Shown one piece after another: positions 35,801 through 41,114 of a stretch of DNA of 41,114 nt. A program made the translations under genes and the position numbers. Source of the stretch: Candidatus Poribacteria bacterium (lineage in GTDB: Bacteria; Poribacteria; WGA-4E; WGA-3G); contig VXZK01000192.1 in NCBI GenBank assembly GCA_009845545.1, positions 1-41,114 on the forward strand. The letters are read 5' to 3'. Positions within the stretch are counted from its first letter, which is position 1; every line of letters begins with the position of its first letter. The notes under the pieces are model-generated. The model did not search any database, was not told the origin of the DNA, and worked only from the letters and a program-made list of their open reading frames with translations.

Positions 35801-36925
35801 CTGGCACCTGAAGGAGCACTCCCGCCTAATGCAGAGCGGGCAACGCCTGCCCCCGCAGAGCAACAACCCGCTCCACCGCCAGAACCGAGAGGACGCAGGC
35901 GCGGTGGTCGCCGAATTGCGAGTGTGTATTTTCTTGATACAGAACACGCATGGGCAGTTGGCAGTGCTGGCAGTATTTACTACTCCGCAGATGGTGGGAA
36001 GACATGGGAGCGTCAACTCGGTGAACAAGAACGCAGCGATTTCCGAGAGGTGCTTTTCTACGATGACAAAAACGGTTGGATCGCAGGTGACGGCGGTATG
36101 TTATTGGAAACCCAAGACGGTGGAGAAACATGGCAGAAACTCCGAAGTCAAACGCGTCAACGCTTCATCGGTATACACTTCGCAAGCTTAGAACCGAAAT
36201 GGGGCTGGGCAATGCAACGTGATGGGACTGTGCTGTACACGACAGACGGCAACATTTGGACAGCAGGCGACACACCTGAACGTCCGCCGTTTATGGAAGA
36301 CGATCCGCCCGGTAATTTCTCGCTAAACGATGTTGCTTTCGGTAAGTTCTCTGAAGGCTGGGCAGTCGGACAATTCGGCGACATTATCCACAATAAAGAC
36401 GGAGGTCCTACATGGACCCTTCAACGGACGACTGCAAACGATCGGCTTACGAGTGTGGATATGAAATTCGCACCGCTCGGTTGGGCAGTCGGGCAAGGGG
36501 GTGTCACCCAGCGAACTATTAACGGTGGTCAATATTGGCGGATGCACGAGACGAAAACGAACTACGATCTCAACGCCGTTTCATTTATCTCCAAGCGGAA
36601 AGGATGGGCAGCGGGTGAGGCGGGCATCGTCCTCAGGACAATTGATGGTGGTTTTACGTGGGAACCTATATTGACGGGTGTTCCCAAAGATCTTCACGGC
36701 ATCGTTTCGCTCTCGGAACAGGAGGTTTACGCCGTTGGCAATGAAGGAACGATTGTCCGCTCAACCGATGGCGGTGAGACGTGGGAACAAGAGTATACCG
36801 ATATTGATAACAACTTGTATGTTATTACGCGTTCTAAGGACGGTAAAGCCTTATGGGTCGTTGGACAGTGGGGTGTTGTGCTCCGTCGGAAGTTAGAAAC
36901 GCAGGAGAAGATATCAATGCGGTAG
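32834..36925 (+). CDS. Giant lipoprotein of about 28 Ycf48-like beta-propeller blades
   Basis: The protein is about 1363 residues. A lipoprotein-type signal ends at LLLINGC. The body is made of units of the form GWAVGxxGxIxHTxDGGxTWxxQ. I count 14 blades before a Glu/Ala linker (PPVAEEAEIVAAEEEAPVEP), 6 up to a long acidic-Pro linker with basic RGRRRGGRR, and 8 after it. That is 28 in total, which would make four seven-blade propellers. Ycf48/HCF136 itself is a single propeller involved in photosystem II assembly, but such long bacterial versions have no photosynthetic context. The role is unknown; a surface or periplasmic scaffold is possible. GGAGG ends 5 nt before the ATG at 32834. Confidence 0.82.
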   Translation: MSSTRNMNLGVVCKSKHLVNSFFIVPMLGILLLINGCVKMEATRKADWETHFTDLHFVNHRQGWIVGEGGLIAHTADSGKTWKQQEVDTTSPGFRMPDASLDFKAVYFTNAQNGWAVGDEGLIAATDDGGRHWSLQKSGSSAMLLDVFFANSKEGWIVGEDSDVLYTKNGGKEWKRFEYVSEFMLNGVWFVDDSSGWVVGTHDRIFHTKTGGEAWREQSNRFEGERDRMINDNKQVFFISDNEGWIVGSDGSIFHTTTAGANWERQDSRIPLINGHVRDTINSIHFTDENYGVAVADVGFITRTEDGGDNWQLMESGTENNLTGIQFTTPTEAWAVGWYGTILHTTDAGATWEMTSGTTANDLQNVQFTDANRAIAVGRRGTMAMSNDGGQTWNEIETDIWDGIWNIYFATDKHGWAVGERGLIVHTNDGGMNWERQRGPTAFTLRSVHFVSPQVGWIVGDIGSIIHTIDGGKTWLPQTATGDFFSLMLKGVFFLDEKKGWAIGWPGVCLATEDGGLTWNQQTTGTFNELYAVYFADENTGWIVGQFGEILHTKNGGKKWNFQRSGTQANLNKLYFADTQHGLIVGDNGVMLTTTSGGKKWEMQESGTDNDLYGLALSPDGVVAVGKGGIAMRYSVEEAQLPAKLPPVAEEAEIVAAEEEAPVEPVAYHWDIIRQAAWRTDFADTHFVDAQNGWAVGSGGVIAHTTDGGKTWLPQHSGVSENLREVEFIDANHGRALGSGTLLQTENGGETWRPILQATKQNLPRVSTMHFLNAAEGWLGASIGQTLHTTDGGKTWKVQKTGTTTGNITDLHFINSQIGWAVTPQRRDGGFILHTVDGGDYWKIQAKTNQPGIAVHFADENRGWVILGNGNSLLTEDGGETWQLKTTSQSTRGLRRVTFRSHTKAWGLGGGGAYITEDQGVNWKAIPVATRDEILAMRRPDPEIPEDPAPETEKDESEDEVAEGPTLAYDETPEEIQNRLRAESQRPGRLAPEGALPPNAERATPAPAEQQPAPPPEPRGRRRGGRRIASVYFLDTEHAWAVGSAGSIYYSADGGKTWERQLGEQERSDFREVLFYDDKNGWIAGDGGMLLETQDGGETWQKLRSQTRQRFIGIHFASLEPKWGWAMQRDGTVLYTTDGNIWTAGDTPERPPFMEDDPPGNFSLNDVAFGKFSEGWAVGQFGDIIHNKDGGPTWTLQRTTANDRLTSVDMKFAPLGWAVGQGGVTQRTINGGQYWRMHETKTNYDLNAVSFISKRKGWAAGEAGIVLRTIDGGFTWEPILTGVPKDLHGIVSLSEQEVYAVGNEGTIVRSTDGGETWEQEYTDIDNNLYVITRSKDGKALWVVGQWGVVLRRKLETQEKISMR

Positions 36926-36945
36926 GTTCTGCCGTTTGGATGTGT

Positions 36946-36971
36946 ATAGGCGGGTCGTTGGGCCCGCCTAT
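36946..36971. repeat. Palindrome just after the Ycf48-like gene
   Basis: ATAGGCGGG (36946-36954) pairs with CCCGCCTAT (36963-36971), with an 8-nt loop. It could act as a terminator for the upstream gene but has no T-run, so I list it as a repeat. Confidence 0.5.
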
Positions 36972-37008
36972 GTTCGTTATGTGTCCTGTGAAAACGAATC
37001 AGAACAAT

Positions 37009-37037
37009 TTGACATGGTTGATCAGACATGCTATACT
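37009..37037 (+). promoter_or_regulatory. Near-perfect sigma70 promoter nine bases before a start codon
   Basis: Consensus TTGACA (37009-37014) and TATACT (37032-37037) are separated by 17 nt. The -10 ends 9 nt before the ATG at 37047, so transcription would begin about 2-4 nt before the start codon and give a nearly leaderless message. Confidence 0.65.
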
Positions 37038-37046
37038 CTATGCAGA

Positions 37047-37235
37047 ATGGATAAATTTAACTTCATTGACCTCTTTGCTGGCATCGTTAGAAAACAGACT
37101 GGAAATAGTGTGGCTATTCCTGTAGTTCACGCCATTGCAGAGAAAATGTTGCAGGCATTAAAACAATGCAAACCGATGATACGACCTGAAGAACAATTGC
37201 TTCTCTTTGAAAACAGAATCAATGTTTACGCTTAA
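37047..37235 (+). pseudogene. m5C DNA methyltransferase with in-frame internal deletion (motif I joined to motif X)
   Basis: The 62-residue frame reads DKFNFIDLFAGI and then directly VRKQTGNSVAIPVVHAIAEKML. The first block is the SAM-binding motif I at the start of cytosine-5 methyltransferases. The second is the C-terminal motif X (RQxGNSVxxPVxxxIA). The catalytic PCQ motif and everything else, normally about 250-300 residues, are gone, and the frame is preserved across the junction. It has no methyltransferase activity on this evidence. It sits behind a near-consensus promoter with almost no leader. Whether the short product is made and does anything is open. Confidence 0.72.
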
Positions 37236-37311
37236 TGAACGTGGCTACGACAATTTATCATCTGTTGATTTTTGATAACCTCAGATTTGGTAATTAGGAA
37301 CTTTTAACACA

Positions 37312-38286
37312 ATGAAATCGAAATCCAGTAAAGCGTTCCTTGTTTCAGTTCTATTGCATCTCGGTGTCGGGGTGCTTGGATTCTTCTATTGGTTTAGTAC
37401 GGCTCCGATGCGAGAAACGTCGAGTATTAACGCCTTGTTTGTTAAGGAAGAGAAACCGAAAGTTAGACGTGTAACACCCCCGAAACGTGCGCAAATTGTG
37501 CAAAACAAGACCCGCGATGTTAGCCAGCAACGTCTGAAAATCCTCACGAGCAACGCGCCCGTCAGCAGTCGTGGGGTGGTTTCCGCAGCGGAACCCGCGC
37601 CCTTCCAGCAATTCGACAACAACGACTTAGTCGAACCGATTGGACCCACCGCAACATCTGTCGATTTTGACAATGTGCCGCGTGTGCAAAAGGTTATTGA
37701 ACGTCCCTTTGTGAAAGAAGAGAAAGTCGAAACGCGCTACAAAAGTAGGTTAGTGAAATTCATTGAAGCCCAAGAGGGACCCCAGCGGATTGTCTACTGC
37801 GTGGATTTATCAACCAGTATGCAAAACCTACCTCCGCACAAACTCAAGAAGATTATAGACCTCATGCGAGATTCGTTGACTTTCCTTGAGCCACACGATA
37901 GTTTTAATATTGTTGCATTTAGTACGGAGTTGGTCGTTTACAAAGAGAACTTTGTTCCGGTAACCGATGAAACAGTTGCCGCGTCGTCAAACTATCTCGC
38001 CGACATCCAATCCCAAATCCACACAAAAGGGACCGACCACGATATGCTAACGGCATTGACGGAAACCGCCGAGACTTCACCGACCCTCGTTGTCCTCTTT
38101 AGCGATGGCATTCCTACCACTATTGAGGGACCAGATCTGACGCTTGTGGGTCAATACGCCACGGGCAATGGACGCATTTTCGCTATGGGGATTGGGATGT
38201 CCCCCAATTTCCCCGGCGCAGTGATGTTGAAACGTCTTGCTACGGTCAGTCAGGGAGATTTGTGGCTGGTTGACAGAGGCAGATAA
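37312..38286 (+). CDS. Membrane-anchored VWA-domain protein with TonB-like N-terminus
   Basis: The 324-residue protein has one N-terminal membrane segment (AFLVSVLLHLGVGVLGFFYWF), a Lys/Pro-rich linker (EEKPKVRRVTPPKRAQIV) as in TonB-type proteins, and a C-terminal von Willebrand A domain (about 155-320). The MIDAS site is visible as D165-x-S167-x-S169 in VDLSTSM, with FSDGIPT further on. The TonB-like layout (one anchor, periplasmic linker, soluble domain) suggests a periplasmic domain. It ends 11 nt before the SNF2 gene, so the two are probably cotranscribed, although one is extracytoplasmic and the other acts on DNA. Confidence 0.8.
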   Translation: MKSKSSKAFLVSVLLHLGVGVLGFFYWFSTAPMRETSSINALFVKEEKPKVRRVTPPKRAQIVQNKTRDVSQQRLKILTSNAPVSSRGVVSAAEPAPFQQFDNNDLVEPIGPTATSVDFDNVPRVQKVIERPFVKEEKVETRYKSRLVKFIEAQEGPQRIVYCVDLSTSMQNLPPHKLKKIIDLMRDSLTFLEPHDSFNIVAFSTELVVYKENFVPVTDETVAASSNYLADIQSQIHTKGTDHDMLTALTETAETSPTLVVLFSDGIPTTIEGPDLTLVGQYATGNGRIFAMGIGMSPNFPGAVMLKRLATVSQGDLWLVDRGR

Positions 38287-38297
38287 GGGGACATTGC

Positions 38298-40121
38298 ATG
38301 CAGCAAGACAGCCTTACGCGTGCCGAAGAAATTTCCCAAGGTTTATATCCGCACCAAATAGAAGGTATCGCTTTTCTACTCGGTCGCCGTCGCGCCCTGC
38401 TTGCTGATGATATGGGACTCGGTAAAACGCGTCAGTCGGTGCTCGCTATGGTTGAGGCGGAAGGAGAAGGTCCTTATCTTGTGATCTGTCCTGCCTCTAT
38501 TAAACGCAATTGGGCACGTGAAATCGAAATCGTTCTCCCAGACGCTGAACCTGTCATCGTTGGTCCCGGGCCGCTCCCCCCTATAGATTACAGTGGTTGG
38601 ATTATTGTCAACTATGAAATTCTCGGTAAACACCTTGACAAGCTCCTTGCGTTTGACTGGAAAGGCGTTGTTTTTGACGAAGCACATTACCTAAAAAATT
38701 ATCAGAGTCAGCGGAGTCGAAACGCATCAAAACTGGTTAAAGAGATTAAACGTGACCCGGTAGTCCATGCGTTAACCGGTACACCAATGACAAGCCGTCC
38801 CCGGGATCTTTTTCCGCTGCTGCAGATTCTGGATCATCCTCTTGGAAAGAGTTTCCTGAGTTTTGCGAAACGTTATTGTGAGGCGTATCAAGGAGACTTC
38901 GGATTAGTAGCAGATGGTGCAAGCAACATCGAGGAATTGACTGTGCAACTCCACGGTGTCATGCTGCGCCGCACAAAAGATGAGGTATTAGACCTTCCAC
39001 CGAAGGTGCGAACCTGGATGGACGTTGAACTGCACCCTTATGCAATCCAACACTTCAATCGACTGGTACAAGAATTCACATCAAAATTTGACACGCCTGA
39101 AGCCGTTGATGGGACACCAGAATCCGTTGGTTTATCATCAGCACACCGCGATGAATTAGACGATTCAATAGACACGACGGATTTAGGAAGTGGCATGGGT
39201 AGGATCACCCAAGTGCGGCGCGCAATTGCTTTTGTGAAATGTCGTCACACTATTAAATTCGTGGAAAATGCGCTGGAACAAGGTGAAAAGGTAATTATCT
39301 TCACCTCTTTCCTCAATACGATGCAGCGCTTCCAAAAACATTTCAAGGACCGAGCAGTTTATGTTTCCGGTGAAGTCCCTGCTCACGAGAGACAAGATAG
39401 AGTAGACCGTTTTCAAAACGATGACAACATCAAAATTTTCGTAGCCAACATGCACATAGCCGGCGTTGGTATAAATCTCACTGCGGCCCGACAGGTCGTC
39501 TTTAATGACTTAGATTGGGTGCCTGCCAATCACTGGCAGGCGGAAGATCGGGCCTATCGGATCGGTCAGACCGGCACCGTTAATGTCACCTATATGATTG
39601 CGACTGGAACTGTTGATTCGTTTGTTAAGACAGTCTTAGAAACCAAAGCCGCACTGATGGATTCCATCGTTGAAGGCTCAATTTTGATACCGGGAGGCGA
39701 GGCGGCTCTCCAGTTGGATGTCCTCAGCGAACTCAAGCGGATGATGAATGCTTTGTCTATCCAAACGACTAAACTTGAAGCATCTGAACTGCATGATGTG
39801 CTTCAGAAAGCGGGAGATGTATACCTTGAAGAGAACGCCTTGCATCTCCGCGAAGCGACGCGTGCGCAGCTGCGTCCATATTCCGAAGAAGCCATCCGCA
39901 CATTAACACAAGTCCTTGCGGGTCCTGAGCGGCAGATTTATCACGCCGAGAGTTCATCACAGAAAGGCAAGTTTTACACGTTGGAGGTTGTCGGTGTCGA
40001 TATAACGTGCGATTGTCCAGGTTTCACGCACCGCGGCAGTTGCCGTCATGTGCGTCCGTTGAAATCTGCGCTCGTCACTGGGAATCCTTTGCCGAAAGGG
40101 TATAAGCAAGTTTCACCGTAA
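38298..40121 (+). CDS. SNF2-family ATPase with C-terminal SWIM zinc finger
   Basis: The 607-residue SF2 ATPase has YPHQIEGIAFLL, Walker A DDMGLGKT (37-44), DEAH (127-130) and the conserved EDRAYRIGQ of motif VI. A C-terminal CxC-x8-CxH SWIM finger follows: C571-D-C573 ... C582-R-H584. SNF2 proteins translocate on DNA. SWIM fingers are more often N-terminal in bacterial SNF2 proteins as I recall, so the C-terminal position is a little unusual. It follows the VWA gene with AAGGGGA before the ATG. Bacterial SNF2 genes occur in defence systems such as DISARM, but no partner of such a system is visible here. Confidence 0.88.
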   Translation: MQQDSLTRAEEISQGLYPHQIEGIAFLLGRRRALLADDMGLGKTRQSVLAMVEAEGEGPYLVICPASIKRNWAREIEIVLPDAEPVIVGPGPLPPIDYSGWIIVNYEILGKHLDKLLAFDWKGVVFDEAHYLKNYQSQRSRNASKLVKEIKRDPVVHALTGTPMTSRPRDLFPLLQILDHPLGKSFLSFAKRYCEAYQGDFGLVADGASNIEELTVQLHGVMLRRTKDEVLDLPPKVRTWMDVELHPYAIQHFNRLVQEFTSKFDTPEAVDGTPESVGLSSAHRDELDDSIDTTDLGSGMGRITQVRRAIAFVKCRHTIKFVENALEQGEKVIIFTSFLNTMQRFQKHFKDRAVYVSGEVPAHERQDRVDRFQNDDNIKIFVANMHIAGVGINLTAARQVVFNDLDWVPANHWQAEDRAYRIGQTGTVNVTYMIATGTVDSFVKTVLETKAALMDSIVEGSILIPGGEAALQLDVLSELKRMMNALSIQTTKLEASELHDVLQKAGDVYLEENALHLREATRAQLRPYSEEAIRTLTQVLAGPERQIYHAESSSQKGKFYTLEVVGVDITCDCPGFTHRGSCRHVRPLKSALVTGNPLPKGYKQVSP

Positions 40122-40158
40122 AAATGATAGAATTTAGTAATTTTTGATGAACAGCTCT

Positions 40159-40563
40159 CTACCTTTTGCGGCACTGTCCTTCCGATAATTGTTCATTCCG
40201 TATTGGAGTGTCCACTAGTTTCCAAGACATAGACCTAATCTGTTTCCTATGTCTTGGGTATCCTTTTTTTGCAGCGCCATTTTCGCAGCGCAGAAAAAAA
40301 CCGTCAAAGGCTTTATCCGTGCGTTCCAAAGCACACACTTGCATATCTTGCGGCACTTCGCGAAAGTCGGCATATTTTTCACGAGCAACAGTCAACTTCT
40401 TTTGCTGCTCGTTGCAAGAAACGCGTTTACCTTCAGTCTCCCAAGCAACCTTGCGGTCATGGCGCGCAGAGTTCTGAAGTTCGCAAAGGTGGTCAAGCCA
40501 CTCAAACAATGTCGTTTCCTGTGTTTTCGTAGGATACACAGGGTATCTAAAGGTGAGTTTCAT
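40159..40563 (-). pseudogene. TnpB (IS200/IS605 OrfB) N-terminal remnant
   Basis: The 134-residue frame starts LTFRYPVYPTKTQETTLFEWLDHLCELQNSARHDR, the usual N-terminal helix-turn-helix part of TnpB. It continues to KGYPRHRKQIRSMSW and then leaves the family pattern before a TAG. The RuvC-type nuclease domain with its DED residues is absent, so it cannot be an active guided nuclease. The coding sequence ends 37 nt from the SNF2 stop, which may mark the truncation point. Confidence 0.75.
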
Positions 40564-40568
40564 GGTAT

Positions 40569-40650
40569 ATCAGGTATCAGGCGTTTATCCCCTACAACGT
40601 GGGAGGCAAGCACGTAGTTTCCGAGAGACTACGCGTTGTATGCTTGGCAA
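40569..40650. mobile_element. Imperfect palindrome upstream of the tnpB remnant (probable IS200/IS605 left end)
   Basis: Nested arms are visible: ATCAGG/CCTGAT at the outside, ACAACG (40594-40599) with CGTTGT (40634-40639), and CGTAGT (40613-40618) with ACTACG (40628-40633). IS200/IS605 elements have subterminal hairpins in this position rather than terminal inverted repeats. Confidence 0.5.
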
Positions 40651-40697
40651 CCTGATACTGTAATTATACTACATTTTCAACCGAATTTCAAATCTTT

Positions 40698-40819
40698 TAG
40701 GACTTACGCATCTCCTCTTAAAGTCCCCCTGATAAGGGGGATTTAGGGGGTTTAATGGACAAAAATTGCTGCTTTTTGCGTCTAAATATCCGATATTTAC
40801 CCAATTTGCGTAAGTCCTA
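40698..40819. mobile_element. 122-bp MITE with 13-bp terminal inverted repeats
   Basis: TAGGACTTACGCA (40698-40710) and TGCGTAAGTCCTA (40807-40819) are exact inverted repeats. The outer TA on both sides fits the TA target duplication of IS630/Tc1-mariner-type elements. Inside is the hairpin TCCCCCT-GATA-AGGGGGA. There is no coding capacity. Elements with the end AGGACTTACGCA are, from memory, widespread in cyanobacteria and other bacteria. Confidence 0.75.
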
Positions 40820-41114
40820 TCTTTTTTCAACTTTAGACGTTTGGTCCAATTCACAAATGCGGGCATTCCTCCCAAACCTAAAGGATTGGGCTTCCTGCCC
40901 GTAAACATGGTGATTTTTTGGACTGTGAACAGCGACGCTTTTGTCTTGCGATATTTTTTTGTAACCGGCAACTGCATTCAGATAAGTCGACTCAAAATCC
41001 TCTTCAAAGTGCGTTGTGTTCCAGTGTAACGCAGTCATCTGATATCGACTCACTTCAAGCTGATATTTATCAAATGTATCAAGAAGTGAGTAATCATCAC
41101 TGGATCGTAGGTAT
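40817..41114 (-). CDS. Partial open frame at the right edge, unknown
   Basis: The frame is open from the right edge to 40817 and includes SLLDTFDKYQLEVSRYQMTALHWNTTHFEEDFESTYLNAV. I do not recognise the family. The first half looks protein-like in composition; from about VAGYKK on it becomes less so and runs over the hairpin at 40860-40901. Its TAG stop (40819-40817) is supplied by the end base pair TA of the MITE, so the original C-terminus has probably been replaced. A broken gene is likely. Confidence 0.35.
   Translation of the reverse strand, partial: YLRSSDDYSLLDTFDKYQLEVSRYQMTALHWNTTHFEEDFESTYLNAVAGYKKISQDKSVAVHSPKNHHVYGQEAQSFRFGRNARICELDQTSKVEKR
40860..40901. repeat. Nested hairpin resembling an IS200/IS605 right end
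   Basis: CGGGCA (40860-40865) pairs with TGCCCG (40896-40901), and CCCAA pairs with TTGGG inside, with short internal loops. Such a hairpin is usual near the 3' end of tnpB elements, which fits the nearby tnpB remnant but is not proof. Confidence 0.4.

Noticed and set aside
33000..36900. Regularly spaced repeats that look like a CRISPR or tandem array
   Set aside because: They are the codons of Ycf48 blades; spacing follows blade length and the frame is open throughout.
36936..37046. N-terminal extension of the miniature methyltransferase from 36936
   Set aside because: It would start inside the palindrome region and contain the promoter; methyltransferase similarity starts at 37047.

Overview
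The window looks like a chromosomal segment of an uncultured Planctomycetes- or Poribacteria-like bacterium, most likely Candidatus Poribacteria. This is inferred from gene content, not from a marker gene. Two type I sulfatases, a phytanoyl-CoA dioxygenase, a Tat-exported DUF1501 protein, a DUF1549/DUF1553 cytochrome protein, a PPC-domain protein, WD40 and Ycf48-type propellers and a Uma2 nuclease are all typical of those groups. Spacers are rich in short palindromic repeats. No rRNA, tRNA or CRISPR array was seen.

Left part (1-8415) reads like an accessory or defence region. It holds the C-terminal end of an ApeA-like HEPN protein, a REP-associated tyrosine transposase (RAYT) with its palindromes, and a type III restriction-like helicase-nuclease with no Mod partner. 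Next come a broken FRG-domain gene in frame with a TPR gene, a PhyH dioxygenase, and a translationally coupled ATPase plus TOPRIM-like pair that resembles a split OLD nuclease.

Middle (8520-26442) is mostly metabolic and cell-surface genes. On the plus strand are a sulfatase with a duplicated remnant of its 3' end, Uma2, an archaeal-type pantoate kinase-like GHMP kinase, a two-TM exported protein, a PfkB sugar kinase and a lone ABC ATPase. On the minus strand are tgt, a PPC protein, DUF1501, DUF1549/1553, a seven-blade WD40 protein and a GATase-like exported protein. The spacers here carry hairpins built from degenerate ACTGATAAC-like units.

Right part (26953-41114) begins with a minus-strand run: an exported cytochrome c-WD40 protein, a sulfatase and a DNA methyltransferase, spaced 21 and 24 nt apart. 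The first of these genes carries the most striking signal in the window. Its reading frame stops at a UGA exactly where the first Cys of a GMxCxxC heavy-metal (HMA) motif belongs. The rest of a complete HMA domain follows in frame, and a bacterial SECIS-like hairpin sits at the right distance. I predict a UxxC selenoprotein.

Then come YceI, a membrane protein, a lipoprotein with about 28 Ycf48-like blades, an in-frame-deleted m5C methyltransferase remnant behind a near-consensus promoter, and a VWA plus SNF2-SWIM gene pair. The right end holds an IS200/IS605 tnpB remnant and a TA-flanked MITE. All family assignments come from reading motifs by eye; no database search was possible.
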